Assembly: GCA_949358305.1 (NCBI GenBank)
Contig: OX442323.1
Span: forward strand, 4,092,001 to 4,156,000
DNA: 64,000 nucleotides
Reading direction: 5' to 3'
Origin: Strigamia acuminata
Taxonomy: Eukaryota; Arthropoda; Chilopoda; Geophilomorpha; Linotaeniidae
Shown: piece by piece, positions 33,001 through 43,200 of the stretch
Layout of the letters: every line of letters begins with the position of its first letter
Position numbering within the stretch: the stretch's first letter is position 1
The notes under the pieces: model-generated
The model's database searches: none
What the model saw: the letters and a program-made list of their open reading frames with translations, nothing else
What the model was told of the DNA's origin: nothing
Position numbers and translations under genes: made by a program

Positions 33001-33772
33001 CATCGACCAGATAAATTTTGCTTTGCATTCTGCCCCAAATGTGTCTACCGGTTTTACACCAGCAATGCTGACGTATGGCAGGGAATTGCGACCATTTTGG
33101 GATAATCGAGATGTGTCTTATGACACCCCATTCGACCCAAATAGGCCCTACGACGCTGTCAGAATGCTAGTCGCTAGACACCGTACTCTGATTGCTGCAG
33201 CTCTTAAAAATAAGAGTCTGGCCCAAGCAAAACAGAAAACTTACTACGATCAACACCGCAGCGACGATAAGTTCGAAATTGGAGACTTGGTTCTACTAAA
33301 GACCCACCCATTGTCCAATGCTGCTAATCGATATGCTGCGTCCCTTGAGGATCGCTTTGAAGGACCTTATGTAATAACTAAAGTCTTTAACAACAATGCG
33401 TATGCCCTTGCGAAACCAATAACTTTGCAAGCGAGGGGTACACACAACATTGTAAAACTCAGGAGATTCATCCCCTCAGAAGAAAAGGCTGAATGGCCCA
33501 TTTTAGATAAGGAAGATGAAGAAGTTCTTGAAAACCAACCTGTGGACACTGGAACAGCAACAATATTGCCAACTCCAGTGCAACCAACGGAATCTGGTAT
33601 CGCAACTAAGTTGCCAACACCAGTAAAACCTTTTGGGAAACCAAAAAGAATAAAACCCTTGCTGTTGCCACAAGTGGATTCACAAAAACCCACGACGGCT
33701 CGACCAAAACCAAATTCGGACTCAAATAGACCTTCGAGAAATCACGTTTTACCGATCCGATATCGGGATTGA
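30062..33772 (+). CDS. Gypsy Pol (protease-RT-RNase H-integrase)
   Basis: The frame is open from 29975; the first ATG is 30074 (MEEDMEDALF), but fusion to Gag by -1 frameshift is more likely. In order: retropepsin LMDTGATHRYIS; reverse transcriptase with YLDDIIIFS; RNase H IHTDASGGGLGAVLMQ; HHCC zinc finger (H..H, CNRCQRC); integrase core IGIDLIGPL, LSDNGPQF and the Glu of NLTERVNR; then a Pro/Lys-rich tail without a chromodomain. About 1240 residues, with all catalytic residues present. Confidence 0.95.
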   Translation: MLIPMEEDMEDALFDDISSTEPDPRVVFSTEPEIDHVNVALKTGKSITPLPYFKATLNGLKVTALMDTGATHRYISGGMLKKLNLLHFMTPFLENRVVYTGDRPTRPIGTITLPLKWRGGEIPVTFTVLPSASKFILLGCSWIIENRIVLNLTDREYFFLDFPHDTFPFDDPPSPEELGNAIMDRWDALVAESKSPSVSTADLSQRLLAKSNLSPRQRSQILTLVEKYRHVFSDKAGCHPTLEHPIPTGDAPSFRCKDRPMNPKKAEIYRELVAELLRDGWAEPCEGSYKNPPVIVAKKDGGYRLCIDFRWLNKITIEDVYQMPSISMILACLGGKKFFSTLDLTKGYYQIKLKSSDKKKTAFSTSDGTYQFTRMPFGLCNAPSAFQRMMDQVLGTAQHKWALAYLDDIIIFSDSFEEHLQHLDDILSKLDKNKLTASPSKSFICPEELNFLGFTMSNGGYSPNNDKVEAILNYPTPSSIKQLQRFIGMVGFYAALIPKLSITQKPFFALLKKDTKWEWSEECNVAFEYLKNQLAKGIVLPLPDFARNFTIHTDASGGGLGAVLMQLDDHGALRPVAYASRTLQGAENNYSTTDLECLAVVWAVDKFKPYIEYSEYQVETDHHALRFLMTMENPAGRLARWAMKLQNENFTIKYRKGTDNQVADALSRVSLDNGNPLEGKATLTEIIEPVALAYLTNETDYPMSFENIILQQRADKHLSKLIEWLELDDGQPRPELPKFLEERQYDCTLTRKGMLIIYAPFKTDFFVEEEDLGIGFKIFIPPSLQLAALQLIHDHPMAGHGGVEVTLERLKRVYFWPGMQKEVKLHVASCNRCQRCKPIQRKPKGLMVPTSPKIGRFEKIGIDLIGPLPRTSNRNRFILVVVDYATGWMEATPLRSAKMTAIAPILKRFFSCHGCPRFMLSDNGPQFISDVFQTLCDDAGVVPIKATPYHPQTNLTERVNRNIKIMLRIFTFEHDHWDRCIDQINFALHSAPNVSTGFTPAMLTYGRELRPFWDNRDVSYDTPFDPNRPYDAVRMLVARHRTLIAAALKNKSLAQAKQKTYYDQHRSDDKFEIGDLVLLKTHPLSNAANRYAASLEDRFEGPYVITKVFNNNAYALAKPITLQARGTHNIVKLRRFIPSEEKAEWPILDKEDEEVLENQPVDTGTATILPTPVQPTESGIATKLPTPVKPFGKPKRIKPLLLPQVDSQKPTTARPKPNSDSNRPSRNHVLPIRYRD

Positions 33773-33993
33773 CCGCTAGGTGACACTTCAAATCGGGAGA
33801 CCCATTTGGACCAATCACAGACTGTTTACAAAACATCTGCGGTCCATACGCCAATTAAACGTTCGCGAAACGTCTTCCGGTTCTATACTTAGCCACCACC
33901 ATTCGTTGTCCAAATCACTTATTCGCTGCGATCGCCACTGACCAGTCGTGTGGAACTTCTCTGGAAAATCGAAACGAAAAGATTGGAAAAACG

Positions 33994-35259
33994 ATGGAAA
34001 ATCACCGAAACAACGAATGGGTTCAGTGCCCAATCTGTAACGGCTTCGGCTACATCACGCTGTGGAATCTATCGCGGATCCCGTGCATGAACTGCGGCGG
34101 AGACGAAATCGTTCTGGCGGACCAACCACTCGAGGAATGGTTCGTCATGTTCATGACGCTGCCCGGTCAGCCGATTCCACAACATCACCGACAAATTAAC
34201 TGGATGCGCGTCCGATCGCGCACAGACCGCGAAAGGGAAGTCGCAGACAGGGAACAAGCGAGTGCGGCGAATGCCACACCGACGGAACCCCCAAAGAAAA
34301 GACAGAAAACGGCAACAAAGAGCGTACGCTCTCAACCGCCGCCGACTGCCTCTACCAATATTTCTACGAAGAAACCCGCAGCGACGACGTCGCAGAAGGT
34401 TCTTCGTCCGCCACATAAGCCATTTGTGCTTAAAAAGAAGGCTGCCGAGGAGACAAAAGCGACCGTACAAAGTACCGTCGCCCCAACTCCTCACCAACCA
34501 CCGACCGCCCGTCCAAACATTTCGGAGAAATTGCTGGAAATGCGACGACTTGTGGCGATCGAAAATCCTACGTTGAGTGAACGAAGCGTGAACACCGAAG
34601 CAAAAATTCGGTACAGAGCGAAAAAACACGCGGACCATAAGGACCGAATGGCGAAAAGAGACGCCGAGAAAGCGGCTCATCAGCAATTGACTGCGCCATC
34701 GGCCACAATCACATCGAATGCGCCACGCGCACTCGTTAAGAAAATCCCAGCTCAAACGGAAAAAACTCCCGATGAGCTACGAACAGCTTGGGCGGGACAG
34801 TACGGTCCTCAACCAATCCAAGGTATTGTGAACCTGATCCCGACCAAAGCCACGGCGGCCGCAATCGCTTTTCCAGCAGCCTGCCAACTACCGCAAACGA
34901 TGTTTGGTGCCAATACAGCGGCGACGCCGGCTGTCATTATGCCGCCGATGGTTGGAGAACGCCCGACGAACGTCGTGTTCCAGGGATTCGCGGATCCTCC
35001 ACCAGTTTGCGACAACAATGTAGTCGCCACCGAAGCAACGATCGAGACCGCGATGCAGATTGACGGCGCACCGAACGAGGAGTCGCACACGCCGCCACCA
35101 CCACCGCCAGTCGTTCCCGAGCCCAAAGCTACCGCCGTGAAAAAGAAGTCGAATAAGAAGTCACGCAAGAAGCTAGCAGAAGAATTCGTCGACGACAAAA
35201 CTGAAGAAGAGCCAAAAACCGACGATACGCCACCCACACCGGGGAAATCGCTGCAGTGA
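33994..35259 (+). CDS. Gypsy ORF3: zinc-motif protein with basic tail, not env-like
   Basis: 421 codons downstream of pol in the position of env. There is no signal peptide, no membrane segment and no fusion motif. Near the N-terminus (residues 12-36) are two CxxC pairs, CPICNGFG and CMNCGGDE, matching the CxxCxGxG pattern of the DnaJ cysteine-rich zinc centre. The rest is low-complexity Lys/Ala/Pro/Thr with nuclear-signal-like clusters (PPKKRQK near residue 100, KKKSNKKSRKK near 390), a proline run and an acidic C-terminus. Likely expressed from a spliced RNA. I do not recognise the family. Confidence 0.75.
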   Translation: MENHRNNEWVQCPICNGFGYITLWNLSRIPCMNCGGDEIVLADQPLEEWFVMFMTLPGQPIPQHHRQINWMRVRSRTDREREVADREQASAANATPTEPPKKRQKTATKSVRSQPPPTASTNISTKKPAATTSQKVLRPPHKPFVLKKKAAEETKATVQSTVAPTPHQPPTARPNISEKLLEMRRLVAIENPTLSERSVNTEAKIRYRAKKHADHKDRMAKRDAEKAAHQQLTAPSATITSNAPRALVKKIPAQTEKTPDELRTAWAGQYGPQPIQGIVNLIPTKATAAAIAFPAACQLPQTMFGANTAATPAVIMPPMVGERPTNVVFQGFADPPPVCDNNVVATEATIETAMQIDGAPNEESHTPPPPPPVVPEPKATAVKKKSNKKSRKKLAEEFVDDKTEEEPKTDDTPPTPGKSLQ

Positions 35260-35745
35260 AGTTTTCGCCGCCGTTTTAAAGGAGATTTTGGCCAAGCCTG
35301 TTAAGACTTTTATAGTGCCAGAAATAATTTTTTTTTATTGTCAAAACAAGTTTTTTTTTATTATTAATTATTCCAAAGTGTTAAAATTAGCATACTTACC
35401 TTTTAATGTTAAATGGATTCAATAACTACAAATGTTAGATTTTAAAGTTCAAAAAGTGTTTTTTATTCATATATATTTTTAAATTACAAGTGTTATTTTA
35501 CATTTTTATTTTTCAATAGTGTTTAAATTGTACAAGTTTTCCATCCTGGGGGTAAGTGTGTGTGTGTTCCTTTGTAGTGTTGTTATTTTCCCAAGTGCAT
35601 TCCTACCGGTGATCTTCGTTCTAGCTGATGGCTCGTCCGAAATATGGTCATCTGATAATCTGAAAAAAGAAAAGTAATGCGATGTGTTAACTTTCAACAA
35701 CCACTTCAGTGATTGCGTTGTACCCCCTCGTACTTACCTTTTTCC
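35260..35745 (+). other. Gypsy 3' untranslated segment
   Basis: AT-rich stretch between ORF3 and the polypurine tract; no gene seen. Confidence 0.6.
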
Positions 35746-35757
35746 AGGGGGGGGAAA
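35745..35757 (+). other. Gypsy polypurine tract
   Basis: AGGGGGGGGAAA directly before the TG of the 3' LTR. Confidence 0.8.
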
Positions 35758-36380
35758 TGTGACCAGCTGCCCCTGCGCACGGGTCGCTGCACTGCAACGG
35801 CAATGCACTTGGCGCAGCTCCAGCGCCTCTCGTATCTCGCGCAGCCTGTTGCGGTCCCCCGCAACCAGGTGGAGCTGCGGGCCTTTGGTCAAGCAGGATC
35901 GGGCCCCGGAAGTCGCCCTTCCGGAAGTGGTTGGTCCCCGTAGGGACAAGAGAGTTGTTGATCAACCAGCAAGGCGAACGGTCGTGTTGCGACCGCCTCC
36001 GAAACTGGCTATTGAGATAACCCAAACTATCGGCGTGGCGATGATATCGCCCGCCGGGACCTGAGCGTCCAGTTGCGCCACGTCCGCCGGACGTTAACCG
36101 TAACTTCGGCGGCGTGGCCCAAAACCGATTACCGACCTCGTGTGTCATGGCGGCCGATGGCCGCCGTGCCACGCGGTCTGATTAGGGACGGTTCGAAGGA
36201 ACCGCCGCCTTGGGAAATACACTATGGGACACTACAATCATACCCCTAGACATCTAATAAAGCCATAACTAAAACTATATTGTGTCTCCGTGTATTTCGT
36301 GGTTTGTTTTATCGTGTGTGTTGCGTCCAGCGCCTCCGTGGCTCTCCCCCGACCACGTGGCGTCCGTCCGAACACTCACA
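35758..36380 (+). repeat. Gypsy 3' LTR
   Basis: 623 bp, identical by eye to 25590-26212; followed by target duplication GTAC. Confidence 0.96.
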
Positions 36381-36384
36381 GTAC

Positions 36385-37700
36385 CTGCATATCGTACATG
36401 AGATGTTATTTCAAGAGATTTAAAAAAGAATTGAAGTGATTTTAAAAAAATTTCAAGAGATTTTTAGAAAATTTCAAAAAAGCTAAAAGAGAGTCTGCAA
36501 ACTTTTTCAAGCTTCCTTGATATTTTTTCATCTTTTAACTTTTAATTATTTTGTCTATTTGCTCTGCCGTCGGTTTTTTTTGTGAAGACGTATCTAGAAA
36601 CAATAAAAATAGTATATGGTGCCAACATTTCAAAAAATAAAATGAATTTCTGTATTCAAATAAATATTTTGAATCATTAATTATCGCTATCAACGGATGT
36701 AGTCATTTGTAGTCTGTAGATAACTCAGTTCGTTGCGACATCTAGTAGTAGAAATCGTTAGCTATATTTTAAAATTATTTTAGGCGCGAAAGTTAACAAA
36801 CATACAATTTCATAGATATTTGAAAATAAATTGATCCGTTCATGCTAAAATGGGTCGGTACCGAAGCTTTCTCCAAAAAATAGCGAAGTTCGTGAAGGAA
36901 ATAAGAAAAACAGGAAAAATCTCAACAATTAACAGGAACTTGGATGTTCCCATCGAATCAAAAGTGATGAAGGTTTATTTACGTGCAAAAGCAATCAATA
37001 AAAGCGTTGTAGCGAACAAAATAAAGCGCTATAAGTTGTATTTGTCTAGACTCGAGTAGTTTCCCTTTTGGAAAATGAAAGTGCCCCTTGCGTGCGATAC
37101 ATTGGATCAATACCCATTCATAGAAATGAACCAGAAATGTACAAAATTATTGCAACAGCTGGGAGAGATCGACTTGTAAGCATCAATAAGGGGCCGTCCA
37201 TAAATTACGTAACGCTGATTTTACGATTTTTAGACCCCCTTCCCCCCCCCCTTGTAACAAGGTCGTAACAAATCCACAAACCCCCAATGCGCAGATAATG
37301 ACGCGGTCATTCTAGATCGGGTTCAGATATTCCCATCATTTCAAAGTTCATTCATAGCAGACACATCGAAACACCTGGTAAATATACAAAAACATGTACA
37401 TTTCACTCTTTTCTGTACCAAACATCCAACAACTTGACATTTAATGCAAATCCTGCAGTTTAATCAATGTTTATGCGGGGAGAAATACCGTTCGGCTTCA
37501 GTTTCGATTATCCAATTTCCTACGTTACTAAAAAATTGTTGTGAAAACATTATCAACTATTATTTTTTTCATAGATTAAATATAATTTTTACATAAAAAA
37601 AAATAATTTTTAGATAATAAATAAACTCCAAACCCCGTTTTAAATATTATTTAATTAATTTTAATTTTAATTTTTTAATTTTTTTATTGTTATAGAATAA
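36385..37700 (+). other. 5' flank and leader of gene copy 2
   Basis: Matches 1-296 and 5532-6650. The junction near 36710 is the Copia-A empty site. A repeat-like insert (37190-37284, beginning GGGGCCGTCCATAAATTACG) is absent from copy 1. A splice acceptor (TTATTGTTATAG) directly precedes the coding exon. Confidence 0.6.
36850..37059 (+). CDS. Small ORF upstream of gene copy 2 (uncertain)
   Basis: 69 codons, MGRYRSFLQKIAKFVKEI..., basic and probably helical, about 640 bases upstream of the main coding exon on the same strand. The copy-1 version stops after 53 codons. Differences between copies mostly change residues, so this may be an upstream ORF or chance. No family recognised. Confidence 0.3.
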   Translation: MGRYRSFLQKIAKFVKEIRKTGKISTINRNLDVPIESKVMKVYLRAKAINKSVVANKIKRYKLYLSRLE

Positions 37701-39439
37701 ATGGATGGTCGCCAATACGGAAGTTCGATCTTCCAAAAGATGATCAACGTCATCCGAAGAAGCCCCGAATTCCACGACAAAAACAGAATAAACGCCGCAA
37801 TGCAAGAAATACATCGAATTTACTCATCATCCCTCGTCGAATCCCAGCCAAACATCTACGACGACCCGGCTAAAAGAGTCGCATATCTCTACGTCTATTT
37901 CACGGGCATTTGCTCGGTCACTCAAATCATTTGGTCCGATTTTTATTCATCGCTCGACCACTCGCTCAAATCCCTCGTGGATGCCATCATCAGAAATTAC
38001 GCGGTCACGATTTATTCGATCGGTGGTGGACCCGCGACGGACGTGATTGGCTTTCATTTGTTTTTAATTTCGTTGGGATTGACGGGCGAGACCGAGGCGA
38101 TCGTACTCGACGCTGCCCCGCTCTGGAAAGACGTCGGCGACGGATTGATTCGTGATTATAATTTCTCGAATGAGTATGGCAGACGTATAACGTGTGGTTT
38201 TTGTGGATTTAATTTTGCTGATGTAAGTTGAGGTGAAACCCAGCTGAAAAAAGAAATGCGAGATAAACGGTGGATGTGTTCTGCTTATCTCTTCATTTGG
38301 GTAATTTTATGTTTATTTTGTAATTTTTGGTTCTTGTTTTTACTTTTTAAAGAATTATAATGATTCGTCAGTGAAAAAGAAATTATACGCAGCCGATGTT
38401 GTGTCTATTGTAAAGTTTTTCAGCGCCGTAACTAACGTTCCAGATCGTTTTGCAAAACTTCAGGTAGTAATGGTTCTACGGCAAAAGAGTATTTTAAGTA
38501 TTTTCTTTCGCAGAAATTAATTTCCGCTATGAGACCTGGTGCTCTGCTATTTTTTATGGACAATGTAGGCCCACCGGTGCAGAATTCTTTAAAAACAAAC
38601 TTCGAAAATGCGGGTTTTACATGCATAAAATGGGTTTGGATTATTATTATTAACAAAATAGGCAGCTTAATCGTTCAAGGTTTTACTTACGGATTACTAT
38701 TCCATTTCAGGAGACACTCAGAGAAACACAGATTTCTTTGAATTACAATCACGAAAACTTTGAACTCCGACCACAACAGAAAATGAGAGTATGTTCAGCC
38801 TTGTGGATTAAAATAAGACCGCCAGTAAATACTAATTACCCCCAACCATCTGTCAATCGCAACCATTTACCCACATATTTACCTCAAACCATTAGTAACC
38901 GCCCAGAATCAATAATTAATTATCCCCAATCAAATGCTAATATATATAATTCTATCAATAACTTTCAGTCCATTAGTTCTCGACCGCAATCAACCATTAA
39001 TCGTCCCCAATCAGTTATTAATCGTCCTCAATCACCCGTTAGTCCTTCCCAATCAGTTTTTAATCGTTGCCAGTCAGTTATTAGTCAATCCCATACAGTT
39101 ATTAGTCGTCCCCAATCACATGTTAGTCGTCCCCAATCAGGTACCGGTATCAATGATTACCAGTCTGTTATTTCTCCACCACAATCAGCTACAAGTCATT
39201 CCCAATCAGTTAAAAGTCGTCCTCAATCACCTGTTAGTCATTCCCAATCGGTTAAAAGTCGTCCTCAATCCGGTACCGGTATTAATCGTCCGGACTCAGG
39301 TCATAATGTTCCACAAATAGATAATGGATGGGATTTCTTATGTAAATTAAATAAAAACACTATTCTATTAAATGCTCAACGACCACGGAGAGGAAGTGAT
39401 AATAATAATAATGGCTGTTGTGTATGTGTACTTCTGTAG
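37701..39439 (+). CDS. Methyltransferase-like protein with CAAX tail, copy 2 (intact)
   Basis: Four exons: 37701-38222, 38353-38463, 38514-38633, 38711-39439, all phase 0, about 493 residues. An in-frame TAA directly before ATG 37701 fixes the start. Exon 1 gives helices, then a strand and glycine loop IYSIGGGPATD (residues about 105-114) and VLDAAPLW (135-142), the motif I/II layout of class I SAM methyltransferases; activity is inferred. Exon 3 (GALLFFMDNVGPP) fits the later strands. The exon-4 tail is a series of seven-residue units like NRPQSVI, then RPRRGSD and finally CCVCVLL. The last four residues CVLL form a CAAX box of geranylgeranyl type, with neighbouring Cys for possible acylation, predicting membrane attachment. 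Donor of exon 3 (GTTTGG) is weak. It is the downstream copy of a tandem pair. Confidence 0.8.
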
Positions 39440-40276
39440 AGCAAGTTTTTATACGATGCATAAAATGTGGAAAAATCACAAAAGGTGTTATTATTAATTT
39501 CAATTTTGGAACTTGGATAAAACGTGTCGATCACTACTGGAAAATTACCATATTGTCGCTAAAACGTGTTTGCTAAAATGGGACTTTTTTGTAAAAATCG
39601 CTATAATGAGCGTCGCTATAACCGGTTAAATCAGTCTGCGGTGTATTCGCACCACAAGGAATTGTGCAGTTTTAAGCATGATGAAAAGTTACACCGTGTT
39701 ACTAACAATAAGGTGTAACTTTTCTGGACGCAAGCGTGGTTTCCTGACAGTTTCCAAATACCTGCGAGAAGCGAGATAGAAATTCTACATTAGTTTGACC
39801 CGGACTTTCGCGCTCAATTAAATAAATACAAATATATTAAGTCTGAAAATAAGATTAAGAGAAATAAACGGAACAATATTTAAGCAAAAAAAAATAAGAG
39901 GTTTATTAAAAATGTCAAGTTACATTTGTACGCAAAAGTACAAAAATGTTGTTAGCGCTTTATGATTATCGAATATCAGAAAAATATTTATAAAAACTAA
40001 AATTGAAATTAGTCAAATACCTTGCACACTCTTTAGTTTATATATACAACTGCAATAAAATTACTTGGATTTTTTTAAATACGAACTGCAATTATAGATG
40101 TGACAGTGTTACAAGAATAATATTTACATTTCTGTTCTGCAATGACGTAAACAAAAAAAAAATCAATTAAAAAAAATAATAATAATAATTAAATAAAATA
40201 ATACAGTGAAAAAATAAATGCTACTAAAAAAATTAATCTCCAAATGTCATTTTTTCATATAAAAAAAAATATAAAA
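39440..40276. other. Intergenic region, convergent 3' ends
   Basis: Lies between the 3' ends of gene copy 2 (plus) and the claudin-like gene (minus). It holds a hairpin-forming inverted repeat at 39683-39694/39712-39723 (AAAAGTTACACC and complement) and bits resembling eroded MITE ends near 39590-39625. No gene seen. Confidence 0.5.
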
Positions 40277-43200
40277 TTAGTAATTATACGGTCCATACTG
40301 AGATCCGTGATTGTAATACGGACCGCCGGGGTACGCATAGCCGTATCCATACTGCTGTTTAGTGGGATACGTTGGCATTAAATATTGCATGTTGGTAGTT
40401 TGTTCTTTGACTTTCTCATCATGAAGACATTTAGCAGCACAGAAAAACAATATGGCTGAAATCAAGCACCATCCAATGCCAATCCAGCAAACTATATAGG
40501 ACCAGCCGTAGTTAAATGTGACATTATCTCTTAAAACCTAAAAGAAAAGACAAAAAAGTAATTAATTTATCATTTTATAGTCTTAGTAATGTGTATACTT
40601 TTTCCCAGCTGTTGTAAAAAGGTGCTTCTTTGAGCTTTGATCTTTCGTAATATTCTTTGCCATGCCATAATCCCATTCCTCCTGCACAAAAAAGACCTGA
40701 AAAATGCAAACAGTTATTATTAAGTATATGCGGCAACACATGACCATGAAGAACTTCAATATGTACCAATAAATAACAAGATGAATGCAATATCTGCCAA
40801 TTTACAATGGGAACTAGGTGAGTTTTATCATTAAGAAATCTGGGTCTATCTTTATTTCAACATCAATTCTTTTTTATTGCATTTTGCAAATTAAAAGTTT
40901 TTATGTTCTTGGCTAATATTGAGTACAACCTCAAAGCACATATTCAAAATCTATAGATAAATACACGTTTATCTGATATTGAAAACAAACAAGATTGATA
41001 TTGAACTATTTATTTGATAACATGTTAAATGGTGGCGCCTGGTGATGAAATCCAGAAACTGTAATAAAATTTGTACTCGACTTACAAAATCGGTGATCCA
41101 CAAACTAAATAAATTTATTTCCACCAAAAAAACAAAAAAATATATATCTAGTCAACCTTGGAAGCCATCTATGTCATGATGTGACAATTCTGTGGCGGGA
41201 AATTCAAAAAATCACAAGTTTGTGTCGTGTTTTGTTATCCAGAAGTTGAATATTGATTTTGCGTTAAGTTTAATTTGAAAGCATTCATTCTAATGACCAG
41301 GATTTTAATTAAAATGATGATAGTTACCTGCAACCAACATGAGAATGCCAGTGGCCACAATACGACCTGATGAACGACACCAGCAACCAGCCACACCCGT
41401 GATAAAGGCCACACCTACCCAGAAGAAGCTGCAGATGACGAGCGCGATGCAAGCCCTACCCATGTCTGAAAAATCAAAAACGATTCAAATTTGATTTCAA
41501 TGACCTCAATTGCAAATTTCAAAATAAACATTTCCACATTTCACTTCTTTTTTCCTTCATATTTATTACACTCGGTCCAAACTCGTGATTAAGTAACGTG
41601 ATTCAGGGTTTTATATAATTCGAATAATTATGTAAAATGTATTTTGTCATGCTGTGTGGTTTTGTAGAGTCAAAATGATCCATTTATCTGAACATTTAAC
41701 ACACATACCGGTAACATCAGTTTTACTGAAAAAAAATTAAAGTTTTTGTTTAGAAATCAAAAGTTTTTGTTGATAAATTTAAGTTTTTGTTGATAAAATT
41801 ATGTTTTTGTGGATAAAATTAAGTTTTTGTTGATAAATTTAAGTTTTTGTTGATAAAATTTGGTTTTCGTTAATAAAATTGAGTTTTTGTTGATAAAATT
41901 TAGATAAAATTGATTTTGAGTTGATAAAATTGAGTTTTGTTGATAAAATTGAGTTTTGTTGATAAAATTGACTTTTTGTTGATAAAATTGACTTTTTGTT
42001 GATAAAATTGATTTTTTGTTGATAAAATTAATTTTTTGTTGATAAAATTGATTTTTTGTTGATAAAATTGACTTTTTGTTGATAAAATTAACTTTTTGTT
42101 GATAAAATTTACTTTTTGTTGATAAAATTGAATTTTTGTTCATAAAATCATACTTTTTATTGAAAAATCTAGATTTTTTGTCGAAAAACTTCATATTTTT
42201 GTTAAAAAATCAAGATTTTTCGTTGAAAATAGAGAAAATAAACGTTTCTCATAACATGTTCAACCCCTGCAATGAAGGAGTAAACTTTCTCAAGGACACC
42301 TGCCTTCTGACAAGTAATTACCCTCAAGAATGTGTTGGGGATTTTTTTTTTTAGATAATTGTGTTTGGGTCGTAATTATTTGCTAATAAATTTACCCCAG
42401 CTAAAAAAACACCATTTTAAACGCTCAAAAATGAATAATTTAATCTTTATAAATTTCCCCGAAATCTAGAAAGAAGTAAAATCTTGAAATTGCTTACTTT
42501 AATCTCACCAGGAAACGTTATACTTACGTAGCCATGCCCACTGATCTTCACTAAATTTCGCTGTTTCACTTCCTTCTGGTATGTGGTAGTCAACATTTAT
42601 GCAATAAGTTTCCGTCGGGGAAATGTAGGTAACCACTAAGAAAGAAAAACAACCAATTTTTAATAAATTTTGCGTGATTCATTTCATTCAACATCCTTTC
42701 CTGAGTCACGTTAGACCGCGGATATTTATGCAAAATAAAATTCGTTTTATGTGCATAAAATATGCACCAAAAGTCCATTTTATGCAGAATAAAAATTTAT
42801 TAGAGTGAAATCAGGTGTTAAAAAACAACTTAATGCCATTTCAAAGTGTTCTTGATGTAAATGAATTATAATTAGTAATTACTCACGATCAATTTCTTAA
42901 TATTAAAATTATTAAATTTATTTTTTAAAAAAACAAAATTTAAATACTTGAATGAACTTGTTCACCTAAACAAATTCCTCTCATATACTGACCCAACCTG
43001 ACCTCATGAAGGCCCAGAAACTAAGTAAATACTAAATAACAATAAAAAGAAACTTGAGATTTTCAAAATAAAAGGTAAATGACATCATCAACCATACTCA
43101 TAAATCTTTAATACTTTTCTGATAAAAGAATAGAGAGAAAAAAAACCCACACATTCATTATATATTTCCCTAAAAAAAAATACAAAATTTTGAGGTCATG

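Larger units (their letters stand above)
25590..36380 (+). mobile_element. Full-length Ty3/gypsy element with third ORF
   Basis: 10.8-kb element between gene copies 1 and 2. The 623-bp LTRs (25590-26212, 35758-36380) read identical, with a 4-bp target duplication GTAC (25586-25589, 36381-36384). It carries an unusually long leader, gag, pol in the -1 frame, and a 421-codon ORF in the position where errantiviruses have env. All three frames are open, so the insertion is young and may be active. LTRs and ORF3 are much more GC-rich than the surroundings. Confidence 0.97.

Noticed and set aside
33994-35259. ORF3 as a retroviral-type envelope
   Set aside because: No signal peptide, cleavage site, membrane anchor or cysteine pattern of an envelope protein.
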